Origin: Betaproteobacteria bacterium Ga0077532
GTDB taxonomy: Bacteria > Pseudomonadota > Gammaproteobacteria > Burkholderiales > Ga0077523
Direction: 5' to 3'
DNA length: 64,000 nucleotides
NCBI GenBank assembly: GCA_001464895.1
Contig: LNEE01000013.1
Span: 148,183-212,182, forward strand
Shown: positions 1 through 10,100 of the stretch, piece by piece
How positions within the stretch are numbered: position 1 is the first letter of the stretch
How the letters are laid out: the number at the start of each line of letters is the position of its first letter
Made by a program: the position numbers and the translations under genes
The notes under the pieces: generated by a model
Told to the model about the DNA's origin: nothing
What the model saw: the letters and a program-made list of their open reading frames with translations, nothing else
Databases searched by the model: none

Positions 1-1103
1 ACGAACCCGAACCTGACCTGTCCGCGGCGATCGCGTTCTACGCGCCCGAGGCGCAACGCCGCATACGGGAGGCGATCGCCCGGAGCATCTCCCATGGGGA
101 GTCGTGGGATCTCACGCTGGAGCTGCGGCCCCGCGGTGGTGGAAGTACCTGGGTGCGGACCGTCGGTCAGGTACACGTCCGGGACGGGCATCCGGTGCGG
201 GCCTACGGTGCGTTCCAGGATGTCACCCTCCTGAAGCAGGCCGAGGACGAGATCCGCCGGCATCGCGACAACCTCCAGGAGACGGTGGAGGCCCGCACCG
301 CCGAGCTGCGGCTCGCGAAGGAGAGCGCCGAGCGGGCCAACATGGCGAAGTCGGACTTCCTCGCCAACATGTCGCACGAGCTTCGCACTCCGATGCACGC
401 GGTGCTGTCGTTCGCCAGGCTCGGCCTCGCGAAGACGTCGGCCGAGTCGAGCGAGACCGCACTGTCGCGGCGGTACTTCGGACGCGTCCTGGAAAGCGGC
501 GAGCGCCTGCTGCGGCTCGTCGACGATCTCCTCGATCTCTCGAAGCTCGAAGCCGGGCGCATGAACTACGACTTCGCAGCCCACGATCTGGCGGACGTCG
601 CCGCGGGAGCCGTCGCCGAGATGGAGGCGATGGCGCGACAGCGGGACGTCCGGCTCGATTGCGTGGCGCCTTCCGGACCATGCCGGGCCCGCATCGACCG
701 ATACCGGATGGGTCAGGTCTTGCGCAACCTGCTTTCGAACGCGCTCCGGTACACGCCTCCCGGTCGGTGTGTGCGGGTCGAGATCCAACCCGTGTCGGAG
801 CCTGCCCGGCAAGGGGGCGTTCCGGAGCGCCGTCTGGCCCTGCGCGTCGTCGACGAAGGCGTCGGGATTCCCGATGGCGAACTCGAATCGATCTTCGAGA
901 AGTTCGTCCAGAGCAGCAAGACCAGGAGCGGCGCCGGTGGCACCGGCCTCGGTCTGCCCATCTGCCGCGAGATCGTGCAGGCGCATGGGGGCGAGATCTT
1001 CGCCGGCCACGCCCGGGGCGGTGGTGCAGTCCTGACCGTGATGCTGCCGCTCTTGGAGCGGGTCGCTGCGCCGGATCGTCCGGTCGAAACCGAGCTGGTT
1101 TAG
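1..1103 (+). CDS. sensor histidine kinase, C-terminal part (5' end outside window)
   Basis: This is the last ~366 residues of a sensor kinase whose start lies left of the window. In order I see the end of a PAS domain (to about base 225), a coiled linker, a HisKA dimerisation domain with the phospho-accepting His at 375-377 in the motif SHELRTPMH, and a HATPase_c domain with an N box (RNLLSNALRYTP), G1 (DEGVGIPDG) and G2 (GTGLGLPICREI). The protein stops right after the ATPase, so it has no receiver domain, and no response regulator gene is next to it. Its catalytic half is very like that of the multi-PAS kinase at 59539-63279, so the two are paralogues. The signal sensed and the partner regulator are unknown. 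Confidence 0.9.
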   Translation, partial: EPEPDLSAAIAFYAPEAQRRIREAIARSISHGESWDLTLELRPRGGGSTWVRTVGQVHVRDGHPVRAYGAFQDVTLLKQAEDEIRRHRDNLQETVEARTAELRLAKESAERANMAKSDFLANMSHELRTPMHAVLSFARLGLAKTSAESSETALSRRYFGRVLESGERLLRLVDDLLDLSKLEAGRMNYDFAAHDLADVAAGAVAEMEAMARQRDVRLDCVAPSGPCRARIDRYRMGQVLRNLLSNALRYTPPGRCVRVEIQPVSEPARQGGVPERRLALRVVDEGVGIPDGELESIFEKFVQSSKTRSGAGGTGLGLPICREIVQAHGGEIFAGHARGGGAVLTVMLPLLERVAAPDRPVETELV

Positions 1104-1198
1104 CGCGCGGGGCGCCGTGGCGCGCGTGCCATGGTGTCCGCGTGGTCCTCCATGCGTCGCGGGTATCATCCGCCACCCCCGAACTGCAGCCCTCCTCG

Positions 1199-2092
1199 AT
1201 GTCCTCCATTCCTGCGCCCGCCAACGATGCGATGCCTGCCGGCGATCGGCCGGTGGGTATCTTCGATTCCGGCGTGGGCGGCCTGTCGGTGTGGCGCGAG
1301 ATCGTCCGGGCGCTGCCCATGGAAGCCACGTGCTACCTCGCCGATCAGGCCCATGTGCCGTACGGGCCCCGCGACGAGCGCGAGCTGCGACGCTTCTGCG
1401 AGGCCATCGGTCACTTCCTGATCGACGCCGGCTGCAAGGCGATCGTCGTGGCGTGCAACACGGCATCCGCCGCGGCACTCCGCCATCTTCGCGACACCTT
1501 TCCGCATCTGCCCATCCTCGGCATGGAGCCGGCCGTGAAGCCGGCGGCACTGCTTTCGAAGTCGGGCGTCGTCGGCATCATGGCGACACCGGCGACATTC
1601 GCCGGTCGGCTCTTCCGCGCGACGGCGGGACGCCACGCCGCCCACGTGACGCTCGTGAACCAGGTCTGCGACGGACTCGCGGAAAGCGTGGAGCGGGGCG
1701 AGACCGACGGCCCGGCGGCCGAGGCACTGCTGCGGCGGTTCATCGCGCCGATGCTCGCAGCCGGTGCCGACACCATCGTGCTGGCCTGCACGCACTATCC
1801 GTTCGCGATGGAGGCCATCCGGCGGATCGCCGGACCGGGGGTTTCAGTGATCGATCCGGCGCCGGCGGTGGCACGTCATCTGGGATCCGTGCTCGGAGCC
1901 GCCGGACTGCTGCGCGCCGCAGGTGAACCACCCCAACACCGCTTCTTCACGACCGGGCGGCCCGCCGATCTCGCGGACGCCATCGATCGTTGGTGCGGAA
2001 GCCGTCCCGCGGTGAACACGCTCGAGTGGCAGGGCGAACGCCTCGTCTCGAGTGTGGCGGTGGAAGCGCGCAGGCCGTCGAAGTCTCCTTGA
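1199..2092 (+). CDS. murI: glutamate racemase
   Basis: Glutamate racemase interconverts L- and D-glutamate in the cytoplasm and so supplies D-Glu for peptidoglycan. The protein (297 aa from the chosen start) begins its conserved core with the substrate motif FDSGVGGLSV, and carries the two catalytic cysteines of the family, Cys86 in VVACNTASA and Cys197 in LACTHYPF. The start is uncertain: ATG 1199 and ATG 1232 are both in frame and neither has a clear Shine-Dalgarno sequence, and the frame stays open far upstream. I chose 1199 because it is the first ATG after the upstream kinase gene ends. The length is within the usual 255-300 aa of the family. Confidence 0.92.
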   Translation: MSSIPAPANDAMPAGDRPVGIFDSGVGGLSVWREIVRALPMEATCYLADQAHVPYGPRDERELRRFCEAIGHFLIDAGCKAIVVACNTASAAALRHLRDTFPHLPILGMEPAVKPAALLSKSGVVGIMATPATFAGRLFRATAGRHAAHVTLVNQVCDGLAESVERGETDGPAAEALLRRFIAPMLAAGADTIVLACTHYPFAMEAIRRIAGPGVSVIDPAPAVARHLGSVLGAAGLLRAAGEPPQHRFFTTGRPADLADAIDRWCGSRPAVNTLEWQGERLVSSVAVEARRPSKSP

Positions 2093-2299
2093 TCCGTCAG
2101 GCCGGGTGAACGGCGCGCCAGTGGAGCGCCCCCTGCACCCCGCGCCCCGCTGCACCGCACGATGGCGGGCCGCGCATTTCGGCGCAAGATCGGGCCGTCG
2201 CCAGCAGAGCGACGATCGGATCTCGGAAGATTCGTCTCAAGGGACCCTCGCCGAGGTTCGAAAACAGCCATGAACTCGATCGACACGGAGGAGTTCACG

Positions 2300-2662
2300 A
2301 TGATGCGAACCGGTCTCGCCGCGATGCTCGCGGCTGCAAGCTTCGGCCTTGCCGTCACCGCGGGTGCCCACGAGTTGTCACTCGGGGAATGCCAGGAAGC
2401 CCGCGACTTCATCCGCAATGCGGCGCTGTCGCGCGACAGCGGACTGTCCCGATCCGAGTTCATGGGGCGGTTCGACGAAGACGTCGCGCTGATCCGCTTC
2501 TACCCCCCGGACCTGCGATGGTTCGTTCAGGACGACGATGACGAACGTCTCCTGCGGTCCGCGGCGGAGCAGGTGTTCGACGAGCCCGACGAACCCGAGC
2601 GTCACGGGGATGCGTTCCTCGGCGCCTGCTACGGGATGGTCGCGGACCTCACGCCGAAGTAG
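2300..2662 (+). CDS. small secreted protein of unknown function
   Basis: A 120-residue protein with a convincing N-terminal signal peptide: a short basic start (MMRTG), an Ala/Leu/Val-rich core and a likely cleavage site at AGAHE near residue 23. The mature part is acidic and rich in Asp/Glu/Arg, with Cys in GECQEARDF near its start and GACYGMV near its end, which could pair in the periplasm. A strong Shine-Dalgarno GGAGGAG at 2287-2293 sits 6 bases before the ATG at 2300 and decides the start. I do not recognise the family. It lies alone between murI and the convergent SDR gene, so context gives no role. Confidence 0.75.
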   Translation: MMRTGLAAMLAAASFGLAVTAGAHELSLGECQEARDFIRNAALSRDSGLSRSEFMGRFDEDVALIRFYPPDLRWFVQDDDDERLLRSAAEQVFDEPDEPERHGDAFLGACYGMVADLTPK

Positions 2663-2680
2663 GCGGCCTCCGGTGGCGCC

Positions 2681-3460
2681 TCAGAATTTCCCGAGGTGCT
2701 TGCCGGAGTCGAGCATCAGGCACTCGCCGGTCACGACGCGGGCGCCTTCGATCAGCCACACGACGGCGTCGGCGACGTCGTCGGCGGTGGCTGTGGTCGC
2801 GAGCGGCACGCTCTGCTCGTACCCGGCCTTGAGCTTCGCGTAGCCGTCGTCGTCGAACCGGTCTCTGTGCCAGCGGGTATCGATCAGGCCCGGACACACG
2901 GCGTTCACGCGGATGGCCGGCGCCAGGGCCCGTGCGAGCGACAGCGTGATCGCGTTCAACGCCCCCTTCGAGGCCACGTAGGCCACGGAGGACCCGATGC
3001 CGAGCACGCCGGCGATGGACGAGATGTTCACGACCGCGCCAGCGCCCTGGGCCTGCATCGTCGGCGTGCACGCGCGGATCATCTGGTACGCACCGATCAC
3101 GTTCACCGCGTAGATCCGCTGGAAGTCGTCGGCACTGAGCGCTTCCAGTTTCGCGGCGTTGGCGAACTTCGTGATGCCAGCGCTGTTCACGAGCGCATCG
3201 ATGCGCCCCCACTGATCGATGGCTGCCTGCGCCAGTGCGCGGCAATCGGCATCCTCGGCGACATTGCCTTGGACCGCGATGGCTTCCCCGCCGGCCGCTT
3301 CGCAGACGGCGACTGTCTCGAGGGCCTCGGTCTCGCTGCGGCTGTAGTTCACCACGACCCGCCAGCCCTTCGCGGCGAGTTGGCGGGCGCAGGCGGCACC
3401 CGTTCCGGTGCCGCCTCCGGTGATGATGCAGACCTGCCTTTCGCGCATCGGGTCGGTCAT
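2681..3460 (-). CDS. SDR family NAD(P)-dependent oxidoreductase
   Basis: A classical short-chain dehydrogenase/reductase of 259 aa. It shows the Rossmann cofactor motif TGGGTGTG near residue 14, the NSAG motif in the middle, and the catalytic Ser (NISS) plus YVASK Tyr/Lys pair. The late segment AVCPGLIDTRW is the usual PG motif. The basic/aromatic stretch VVNYSRSE after strand 2 would suit NADPH, in the manner of FabG-like enzymes. It is 22 bases downstream of ettA on the same strand, so it may be read from the ettA transcript. The substrate cannot be told from sequence; FabG-like names given by automated annotation would be a guess. Confidence 0.88.
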   Translation of the reverse strand: MTDPMRERQVCIITGGGTGTGAACARQLAAKGWRVVVNYSRSETEALETVAVCEAAGGEAIAVQGNVAEDADCRALAQAAIDQWGRIDALVNSAGITKFANAAKLEALSADDFQRIYAVNVIGAYQMIRACTPTMQAQGAGAVVNISSIAGVLGIGSSVAYVASKGALNAITLSLARALAPAIRVNAVCPGLIDTRWHRDRFDDDGYAKLKAGYEQSVPLATTATADDVADAVVWLIEGARVVTGECLMLDSGKHLGKF

Positions 3461-3482
3461 CGTGCCTCCGGCGTGTCGAGGC

Positions 3483-5147
3483 TCAGCGCGTGACGGGCTT
3501 GTAGCGCATCCGCTTCGGACGGGCGCCTTCCTCGCCGAGACGCCTCTTCTTGTCGGCTTCGTACTCCTGGTAGTTGCCGTTGAAGAAGGTCCACTGCGAA
3601 TCGCCCTCGGCCGCGAGGATGTGCGTCGCGATCCGGTCGAGGAACCAGCGGTCGTGCGAGATCACCAGCACGCTGCCGGCGAACTCCAGCATCGCGTCTT
3701 CCAGGGCGCGGAGGGTTTCCACGTCGAGGTCGTTGGACGGCTCGTCCAGCAACAGGACGTTGCCGCCCGCGAGGAGCGTCTTTGAGAGATGCAGCCGGCC
3801 GCGTTCACCGCCGGACAGCGTGCCGACGTGCTTCTGCTGGTCGGCGCCCTTGAAGTTGAAGCGGCCGATGTAGGCGCGCGACTGCATCTCGAAGCGGCCG
3901 ACGGTGAGGATGTCGCGGCCGCCGGAGACCTCCTCCCAGACCGTCTTGGTGCCGTCCAGCGCGTCGCGGCTCTGGTCGACGAACGCGAGCTGGACGGTGT
4001 GGCCGAGAACGATCTCGCCGCTGTCGGGCTGTTCCTTGCCCATGATCATGCGGAAGAGCGTGGACTTGCCGGCGCCGTTCGGGCCGATGATCCCGACGAT
4101 GGCGCCGGGCGGGATCGAGAAGCTCAGGTTCTCGATCAGCATCCGGTCACCGTAGGACTTGGTGACGTCGTGGAACTCGATGACCTTGTCGCCCAGGCGC
4201 TCGGCCACGGGGATGAAGATCTCCTGGGTCTCGTTGCGCTTCTGGTAGTCGTAGGACGACAGCTCCTCGAAGCGCTGGATGCGCGCCTTGCTCTTCGCCT
4301 GCCGGCCCTTCGGGTTCTGGCGGACCCACTCCAGTTCCTTCTTGATGGCCTTCTGGCGGGCGGATTCGGTGTTCTCCTCCTGCTTCAGCCGGCCTTCCTT
4401 CTGCTCGAGCCAGGAGCTGTAGTTGCCCTTCCACGGGATGCCCTGGCCGCGGTCGAGTTCGAGAATCCACTCGGCGGCGTTGTCGAGGAAGTAGCGGTCG
4501 TGGGTCACGGCCACCACGGTGCCGGGGAACTTGTGCAGGAAGTGTTCGAGCCAGTCGACGCTCTCGGCGTCGAGGTGGTTGGTCGGCTCGTCGAGCAGGA
4601 GCATGTCGGGGCGCTCCAGCAGCAGACGGCACAGGGCCACGCGGCGCTTCTCGCCCCCGGACAGGTTGCCGACGACGGCATCCCACGGCGGCAGGCGGAG
4701 GGCATCCGCGGCGATCTCCAGCTGATGGTCGGTGTCGCTGCCGCCGGCGGCGAGGATGGCCTCGTACTTCGCCTGGTCGGCCGCGAGCTGGTCGAAGTCG
4801 GCGTCGGGTTCGGCGTAGGCAGCGTAGATCTCGTCCAGCTTGCGCTTGGCTTCGTTGACCTCGCTCAGGCCCTGCTCGACGGCCTCGCGCACGGTGGAGG
4901 CGGGGTCCATCTGCGGTTCCTGGGGCAGGTAGCCGATCTTGATGCCGGGCATCGGTGTGGCTTCGCCCTCGATGTCCTTGTCGACACCCGCCATGATCTT
5001 CAGGATCGTCGACTTGCCCGCGCCGTTCAGGCCGAGCACGCCGATCTTGGCGCCGGGGAAGAAGGAAAGGGAGATGTCCTTGAGGATCTGACGCTTGGGC
5101 GGGACGATCTTGCCCACGCGATTCATGGTGAAGACGTACTGGGCCAT
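3483..5147 (-). CDS. ettA: energy-dependent translational throttle protein EttA (ABC-F)
   Basis: EttA is a soluble ABC-F ATPase that binds the ribosomal E site and couples early elongation to the ATP/ADP ratio. The protein is 554 aa, matching the family length of about 555, starting [11 protein letters not shown]. It has two ABC cassettes with Walker A motifs (LNGAGKST near residue 40 and GPNGAGKST near 355), signatures [11 protein letters not shown] and [11 protein letters not shown], and Walker B motifs [11 protein letters not shown] and [11 protein letters not shown]. There are no membrane segments. An in-frame ATG 48 bases upstream (5195) is rejected because family homology begins at 5147. 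An intrinsic terminator at 5255-5280 separates it from the upstream genes. Confidence 0.96.
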   Translation of the reverse strand: MAQYVFTMNRVGKIVPPKRQILKDISLSFFPGAKIGVLGLNGAGKSTILKIMAGVDKDIEGEATPMPGIKIGYLPQEPQMDPASTVREAVEQGLSEVNEAKRKLDEIYAAYAEPDADFDQLAADQAKYEAILAAGGSDTDHQLEIAADALRLPPWDAVVGNLSGGEKRRVALCRLLLERPDMLLLDEPTNHLDAESVDWLEHFLHKFPGTVVAVTHDRYFLDNAAEWILELDRGQGIPWKGNYSSWLEQKEGRLKQEENTESARQKAIKKELEWVRQNPKGRQAKSKARIQRFEELSSYDYQKRNETQEIFIPVAERLGDKVIEFHDVTKSYGDRMLIENLSFSIPPGAIVGIIGPNGAGKSTLFRMIMGKEQPDSGEIVLGHTVQLAFVDQSRDALDGTKTVWEEVSGGRDILTVGRFEMQSRAYIGRFNFKGADQQKHVGTLSGGERGRLHLSKTLLAGGNVLLLDEPSNDLDVETLRALEDAMLEFAGSVLVISHDRWFLDRIATHILAAEGDSQWTFFNGNYQEYEADKKRRLGEEGARPKRMRYKPVTR

Positions 5148-5254
5148 GGGTTTTCCGGAGTCTGGGAGACGGGCGCGGGATCGGCGAGGATGCACGATGC
5201 GCGGGAGGCGCGGGAGTATGCCTCAGCTCGCTTCCGGAGGGCATCCGGACCTGG

Positions 5255-5280
5255 AAAAAAAACGCGCCCCGGAGGGCGCG
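5255..5280 (-). terminator. Rho-independent terminator
   Basis: On the minus strand a perfect 7-bp stem CGCGCCC/GGGCGCG with a 4-base loop is followed by eight T residues. It lies downstream of the 46-codon membrane protein gene and nnr, and upstream of ettA, so it ends the former transcript and implies that ettA has its own promoter. Confidence 0.85.
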
Positions 5281-5329
5281 TCTGCTGACGACGGGGCGTC
5301 GAATGCGAGGGGAACGACGCCGGGTGCGT

Positions 5330-5470
5330 TCACACGTAGAGTCGGAACTCCAGGTTCGTCTCGTCTATGTCGTCCGCGCCACCCGGCTTCCCGCCGATGT
5401 GCGAGGCGCCTGCGAGCAGGACGAACAACCAGGTGATGATGAGGCCGGCGGCCAGGGTTCTAGAGGTCAT
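5330..5470 (-). CDS. 46-residue single-pass membrane protein, unknown
   Basis: A small gene easily missed. ATG at 5470 is preceded by GGAGA with 6 bases spacing (sequence GGAGAAACCGC before the ATG). The product starts MTSRTLAAGL and has one hydrophobic helix, about residues 6-22, followed by a Gly-rich turn and an acidic tail ending EFRLYV. It lies 70 bases downstream of nnr and 50 bases upstream of a strong terminator on the same strand, which supports its being a real transcribed gene. I do not recognise the family. Nothing links it to NAD(P)HX repair except position. Confidence 0.6.
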   Translation of the reverse strand: MTSRTLAAGLIITWLFVLLAGASHIGGKPGGADDIDETNLEFRLYV

Positions 5471-5540
5471 GCGGTTTCTCCAATCGGAATTCGTCGACGC
5501 GTCGGGCGGTCACGCCCTATCGACGGCGGACGGAGAAACT

Positions 5541-7058
5541 TTACGTTCTGCGAGTTTTTGGATCGGCGCCGTCGGTTCGGGCCCCGCCAAGATGACGATT
5601 CAGCGCGGTGCGTGCCGCGAGTGCGACATCGGATGCCGTGATGCCCACGACGCCGCCCAGGGTCCCGGCGCAGTCGTCCGCCGCCGTGCCGTGCAGCCAG
5701 ACCCCGGCACGCAGGGCGACGGCGGGATCCGCTCCCTGGGCGAGGAGGGCGCCGACGATGCCGCAGAGCACGTCGCCCATCCCGGCGGCCGCCATGCCGG
5801 GGTTTCCGGTCGTGTTGATGGCCCAGCGGCCGTCGGGCGCGGCGACGATGCTCCCGGCGCCCTTCAGCACGACGTCGGCACGGAATCGGGCGGCCAGGGA
5901 AAGGGCCGAGCCGACGCGGTCGCGTTGAACGTCCGGCGTCGAGACGCCCAGGAGGCGGCCTGCTTCGGCGGGGTGGGGCGTGAGGATGGTCGCCTGTGTC
6001 CGGTCGGCGACCCGGCGGGCCCGCTCGCTCGAGGCCGCCACGAGGTTGAGCGCATCCGCGTCGAGGAGCAGGGGGATCGTCATCGCCACGCAATGGTCGA
6101 GGCGGGCGGCGGCTTCGGTGGATTGCCCCAGCCCGGGTCCGACCACGATGCAGGCGGCGCGGTCGAGGTCGGGATCGGGAAAGGCCGGGCGGAACATGAG
6201 TTCGGGATGCAGCGGGTCGAGCGGCGTGGCGTCGTCCAGCAGGCTGGCGAGCACCCGGCCCGCGCCGCAGAGAAGTCCGGCCCTCGCCGCGAGGAAGGCC
6301 GCCCCCACCATGCCCCTCGCGCCCCCGAGGATCCATAGGTCGCCATGGGATCCCTTGTGGCTGTTGCGACGTCGGGGGACGAGGACCGATGCTGCATCGA
6401 TCGCGTCGATCAGTGTTCCCGTGGGCGGCGCGATGGCGGCCGCGTCGAGCCCGAGATCGGCGATCTCGATCGTCCCGCAGTGGTCGGGGCCGTCCAGCGT
6501 GTGGAGACCGGGCTTCGTGGCGATGAACGTGATCGTGCGCGTGGCGCCGATCGCGATCCCGAGGATCCGCCCCGTGTCGGCATCGAGGCCGGACGGGATG
6601 TCGAGCGCCAGCACCGGGCGTCCGCTGGCGTTCACGTGGGCCACGAGGTCGGCGTACGGGCCGGCGAGGTCGCGCTGCAGGCCGATCCCGAAGAGGCCAT
6701 CGACGATCAGGTCGTGCGTGATGGTGCCGGGCGGGGTGGCCGTGGGCGTGATGCCGGCGTCGCGCAGCGCAGCGAGTGCCTGCGCGGCGTCGGGAGGGAG
6801 GCGGGTCTCCTCTCCGATGAACACGACGTCCACGGCGTGCCCCCAACGGGTGAGGTGGCGGGCGACCACGAACGCGTCGCCGCCGTTGTTACCGGGCCCG
6901 GCGAGCACCAGCACGCGGTCGTTCGGGCCAAGCATCCGCCTCGCACATTCGGCGGCTGCGAGTCCGGCCCGTTCCATGAGCGCGGGGGCCGGCTGCGCAG
7001 CGAAGGCGGCCGTCTCGATGCGGCGGATGTTGGCGGTGGCGTAGACGGGCGTGAGCAT
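5541..7058 (-). CDS. nnr: bifunctional NAD(P)H-hydrate epimerase / ADP-dependent NAD(P)H-hydrate dehydratase
   Basis: This enzyme repairs damaged NAD(P)H hydrates: the N-terminal YjeF_N domain (about residues 1-215) epimerises R- and S-NAD(P)HX, and the C-terminal ribokinase-like domain (about 225-490) dehydrates S-NAD(P)HX using ADP. Visible landmarks are GPGNNGGDAFV near residue 54 in the epimerase and, in the dehydratase, HPAEAGRLLG and GNPGMAAAGMGDVL near the nucleotide site. The 505-aa length fits the fused bacterial form. It is divergent from purL, with 82 bases between the two starts. The gene is followed by a small membrane protein gene and a terminator. Confidence 0.94.
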   Translation of the reverse strand: MLTPVYATANIRRIETAAFAAQPAPALMERAGLAAAECARRMLGPNDRVLVLAGPGNNGGDAFVVARHLTRWGHAVDVVFIGEETRLPPDAAQALAALRDAGITPTATPPGTITHDLIVDGLFGIGLQRDLAGPYADLVAHVNASGRPVLALDIPSGLDADTGRILGIAIGATRTITFIATKPGLHTLDGPDHCGTIEIADLGLDAAAIAPPTGTLIDAIDAASVLVPRRRNSHKGSHGDLWILGGARGMVGAAFLAARAGLLCGAGRVLASLLDDATPLDPLHPELMFRPAFPDPDLDRAACIVVGPGLGQSTEAAARLDHCVAMTIPLLLDADALNLVAASSERARRVADRTQATILTPHPAEAGRLLGVSTPDVQRDRVGSALSLAARFRADVVLKGAGSIVAAPDGRWAINTTGNPGMAAAGMGDVLCGIVGALLAQGADPAVALRAGVWLHGTAADDCAGTLGGVVGITASDVALAARTALNRHLGGARTDGADPKTRRT

Positions 7059-7107
7059 GCGCGGCAGTGTACCGGCTCGATATCCCCGGTCGCAGGGGGG
7101 CGGTGGC

Positions 7108-7113
7108 TATAAT
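7108..7113 (+). promoter_or_regulatory. candidate -10 element for purL
   Basis: A perfect TATAAT lies 27 bases before the purL start in an otherwise GC-rich divergent intergenic region. No good -35 hexamer is seen 16-18 bases upstream, so this is only a candidate. Confidence 0.35.
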
Positions 7114-7140
7114 CGGGCTTCGAGGATCACCTAATCCGAC

Positions 7141-10100
7141 ATGACACAAATCCTCCGCATGCAGGGGCGCAACGCCCTTTCGAGTTTCCGTCTCCTGAAA
7201 ATGCTGCGTCTCCTCCGCACGATCGAACCGTCGATCAGTGCGTTCGACGCGTGCTATTGGCATTTCGCGGAGGTCTCGCGACCGCTCGCGGGCGGCGAGG
7301 TATCCCGCCTCCAGCGGCTGCTGACCTATGGGCCCTCGGCGCGCCCGACGCTCACGTCCGGCCACAACTGGCTCGTGATCCCGCGGTTCGGGACCATCTC
7401 CCCGTGGTCGTCCAAGGCCACCAACATCGCGCGGAACTGCGGACTCGACGCCGTCCTACGGCTGGAACGCGGCATCGCCTACACGGTGCTGATCACCAAG
7501 CCGATGCCCCCCGAGCGGATCACCGCCCTGAAAGCGCGCCTGCACGACCGCATGACCGAGATCGTGCTCGACGACATCGAACGTGCCGACAAGCTCTTCC
7601 AGCACGTGCGGGCCAAGCCCCTTGCCACCGTCGATGTGCTGGCCGGCGGGCGCGACGCCCTGGTCGCCGCCGACGCCGCGCTGGGCCTCGCGCTCTCGCC
7701 CGACGAGATCGACTACCTGCTCGAGTCGTTCCGCGCCGAGGCGCGCAATCCCACCGACGTCGAGCTGATGATGTTCGCCCAGGCGAACTCCGAGCATTGC
7801 CGGCACAAGATCTTCAATGCGTCCTGGACCATCGACGGCGCGCCGCAGCCGCATTCTCTTTTCCAGATGATCCGGCACACGCACGCGACGCATCCCGAGC
7901 ACACGGTCGTCGCGTACTCGGACAACGCGGCGGTGATGGAGGGGGCGGAGGTGGCGCGCTTCCGCCCCGACGCCGATGGCGTGTATCGCAGCCGCAGCGA
8001 AGCGACCCACATCCTGATGAAGGTCGAGACGCACAATCACCCGACCGCGATCGCGCCGTATCCCGGTGCCGCCACCGGCGCAGGGGGCGAGATCCGCGAC
8101 GAAGGCGCCACCGGCCGCGGTGCGAAGCCGAAGGCGGGCCTCACCGGGTTCACCACCTCGCACCTGCGCATCCCCGGTCGCCTGCAACCGTGGGAGAGCT
8201 TCGATCCGGGCCGCCCCGGCCGCATCGCCTCGCCGCTCGACATCATGATCGAGGGCCCCATCGGTGGTGCCGCGTTCAACAACGAGTTCGGGCGTCCCAA
8301 CCTGACCGGTTACTTCCGCACCTACGAGCAGCAGGCGCACGGGCGCGTCTACGGCTACCACAAGCCGATCATGATCGCGGGCGGTCTCGGCAGCATCCGC
8401 GCCGATCAGGTCGAGAAGTTTCCGCTGCCGCCGGGCACGGCGCTCGTGCAGCTCGGCGGACCCGGCATGCTGATCGGCCTCGGCGGTGGTGCGGCCTCCA
8501 GCATGGCCACCGGGGCCAACACCGAGTCCCTCGATTTCGACTCCGTCCAACGCGGCAACGCCGAGATCCAGCGGCGCTGCCAGGAAGTCATCGATCGCTG
8601 CTGGGCGCTGGGCGAGGAAAGCCCGATCCTCTCGATCCACGACGTCGGGGCCGGTGGTCTATCGAATGCGCTGCCCGAACTCGTGCACGGCGCCGACCGC
8701 GGCGCGGTCTTCGATCTGCGCAAGGTGCCTTCCGAGGAACCTGGCATGACGCCGCTGCAGATCTGGTGCAACGAGTCCCAGGAGCGATACGTCCTCGCGG
8801 TCCGCGCCGACCGCCTGCCGGTGTTCGAGGAGATCTGCGCGCGGGAGCGCTGTCCGTTCGCCGTCGTGGGTTCGGCCACCGAGGAGACGCGGCTCATCGT
8901 CGAGGACCCGAAGTTCCGCAATCGCCCGGTCGACATGGACCTCGGCGTGCTGCTCGGCAAGCCGCCCAAGATGCATCGCGACGCCATCCGCGAAGCGCGC
9001 AAGGGAAGCCCCTTCGCGACGGCAGGCGTCACGCTGTCCGATGCGCTGGAGCGCGTGCTGCGGTTCCCGGCGGTGGCGAGCAAGGCTTTTCTCATCACCA
9101 TCGGTGACCGCTCCGTCGGAGGCCTCACGGCCCGCGATCAGATGGTGGGGCGCTGGCAGGTCCCGGTGGCCGATCTCGCGGTCACGCTCATGGGCTTCGA
9201 GGGGTACGAAGGCGAAGCGATGGCCATGGGCGAGCGCACGCCCATCGCCGTGCTCGACGGTCCGGCCTCCGGTCGCATGGCTGTCGGCGAGGCGCTGACC
9301 AACATCGCTGCCGCGCGCATCGGGTCGATCTCGCGGGTGAAGCTGTCCGCCAACTGGATGGCGGCCGCAGGTCAGCCCGGCGAGGACGCTGCGCTGTTCG
9401 ACACCGTGAAGGCCGTGGGTCTGGAGTTGTGTCCGGCGCTTGGCGTGAGCATCCCGGTGGGCAAGGACAGCCTGTCGATGCGTACCACCTGGCAGACGGC
9501 GTCCGGCGACAGCCAGCAGGTCACGGCGCCGCTCTCGCTCATCGTCACGGCGTTCGCGCGGGTGGAGGATGCCCGCGGGACGCTGACACCGGAACTGCAG
9601 CGCGTCGCGGAGGACACGCGTCTCCTGATCGTGGACCTCGGTGCCGGCCGCAACCGCCTCGCGGGATCCGTCCTCGCCCAGGTGTACGACGCGCTCGGCG
9701 AGACCGTGCCCGATGTCGACGATGCCGCCCGGCTGCGCGCGTTCTTCGAGACCGTTCAGTCGCTGAACGCCGAGGGGCGCGTGCTCGCGTATCACGACCG
9801 CTCCGATGGTGGTCTGGCGATCACGCTCGCGGAGATGATGTTCGCCACGCGGGTCGGTCTCAATGTCGAGATCGGCGCGCTCACGGCGAATGGCGGCGCG
9901 ATCGCCGCGCTCTTCAGCGAGGAACTCGGTGCGGTGCTGCAGGTGCACGCCGATCAACTGGCTTCTGTTGTCGACGCGTTCCGCTCGGCGGGCCTCGCGG
10001 ACTGCGTCCACGAGATCGGCACGGTGAACCGCGAGGGCTACCTGCGCGTGTTCGAGCGCGGGGAGGAGATCCTCACGGTGTCGGGCCCGGTGATGCAGAA

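Noticed and set aside
104..1198. N-terminal extension of the murI frame to a 662-residue protein
   Set aside because: The first ~365 residues are an out-of-frame reading of the sensor kinase, whose motifs are clear in the other frame.
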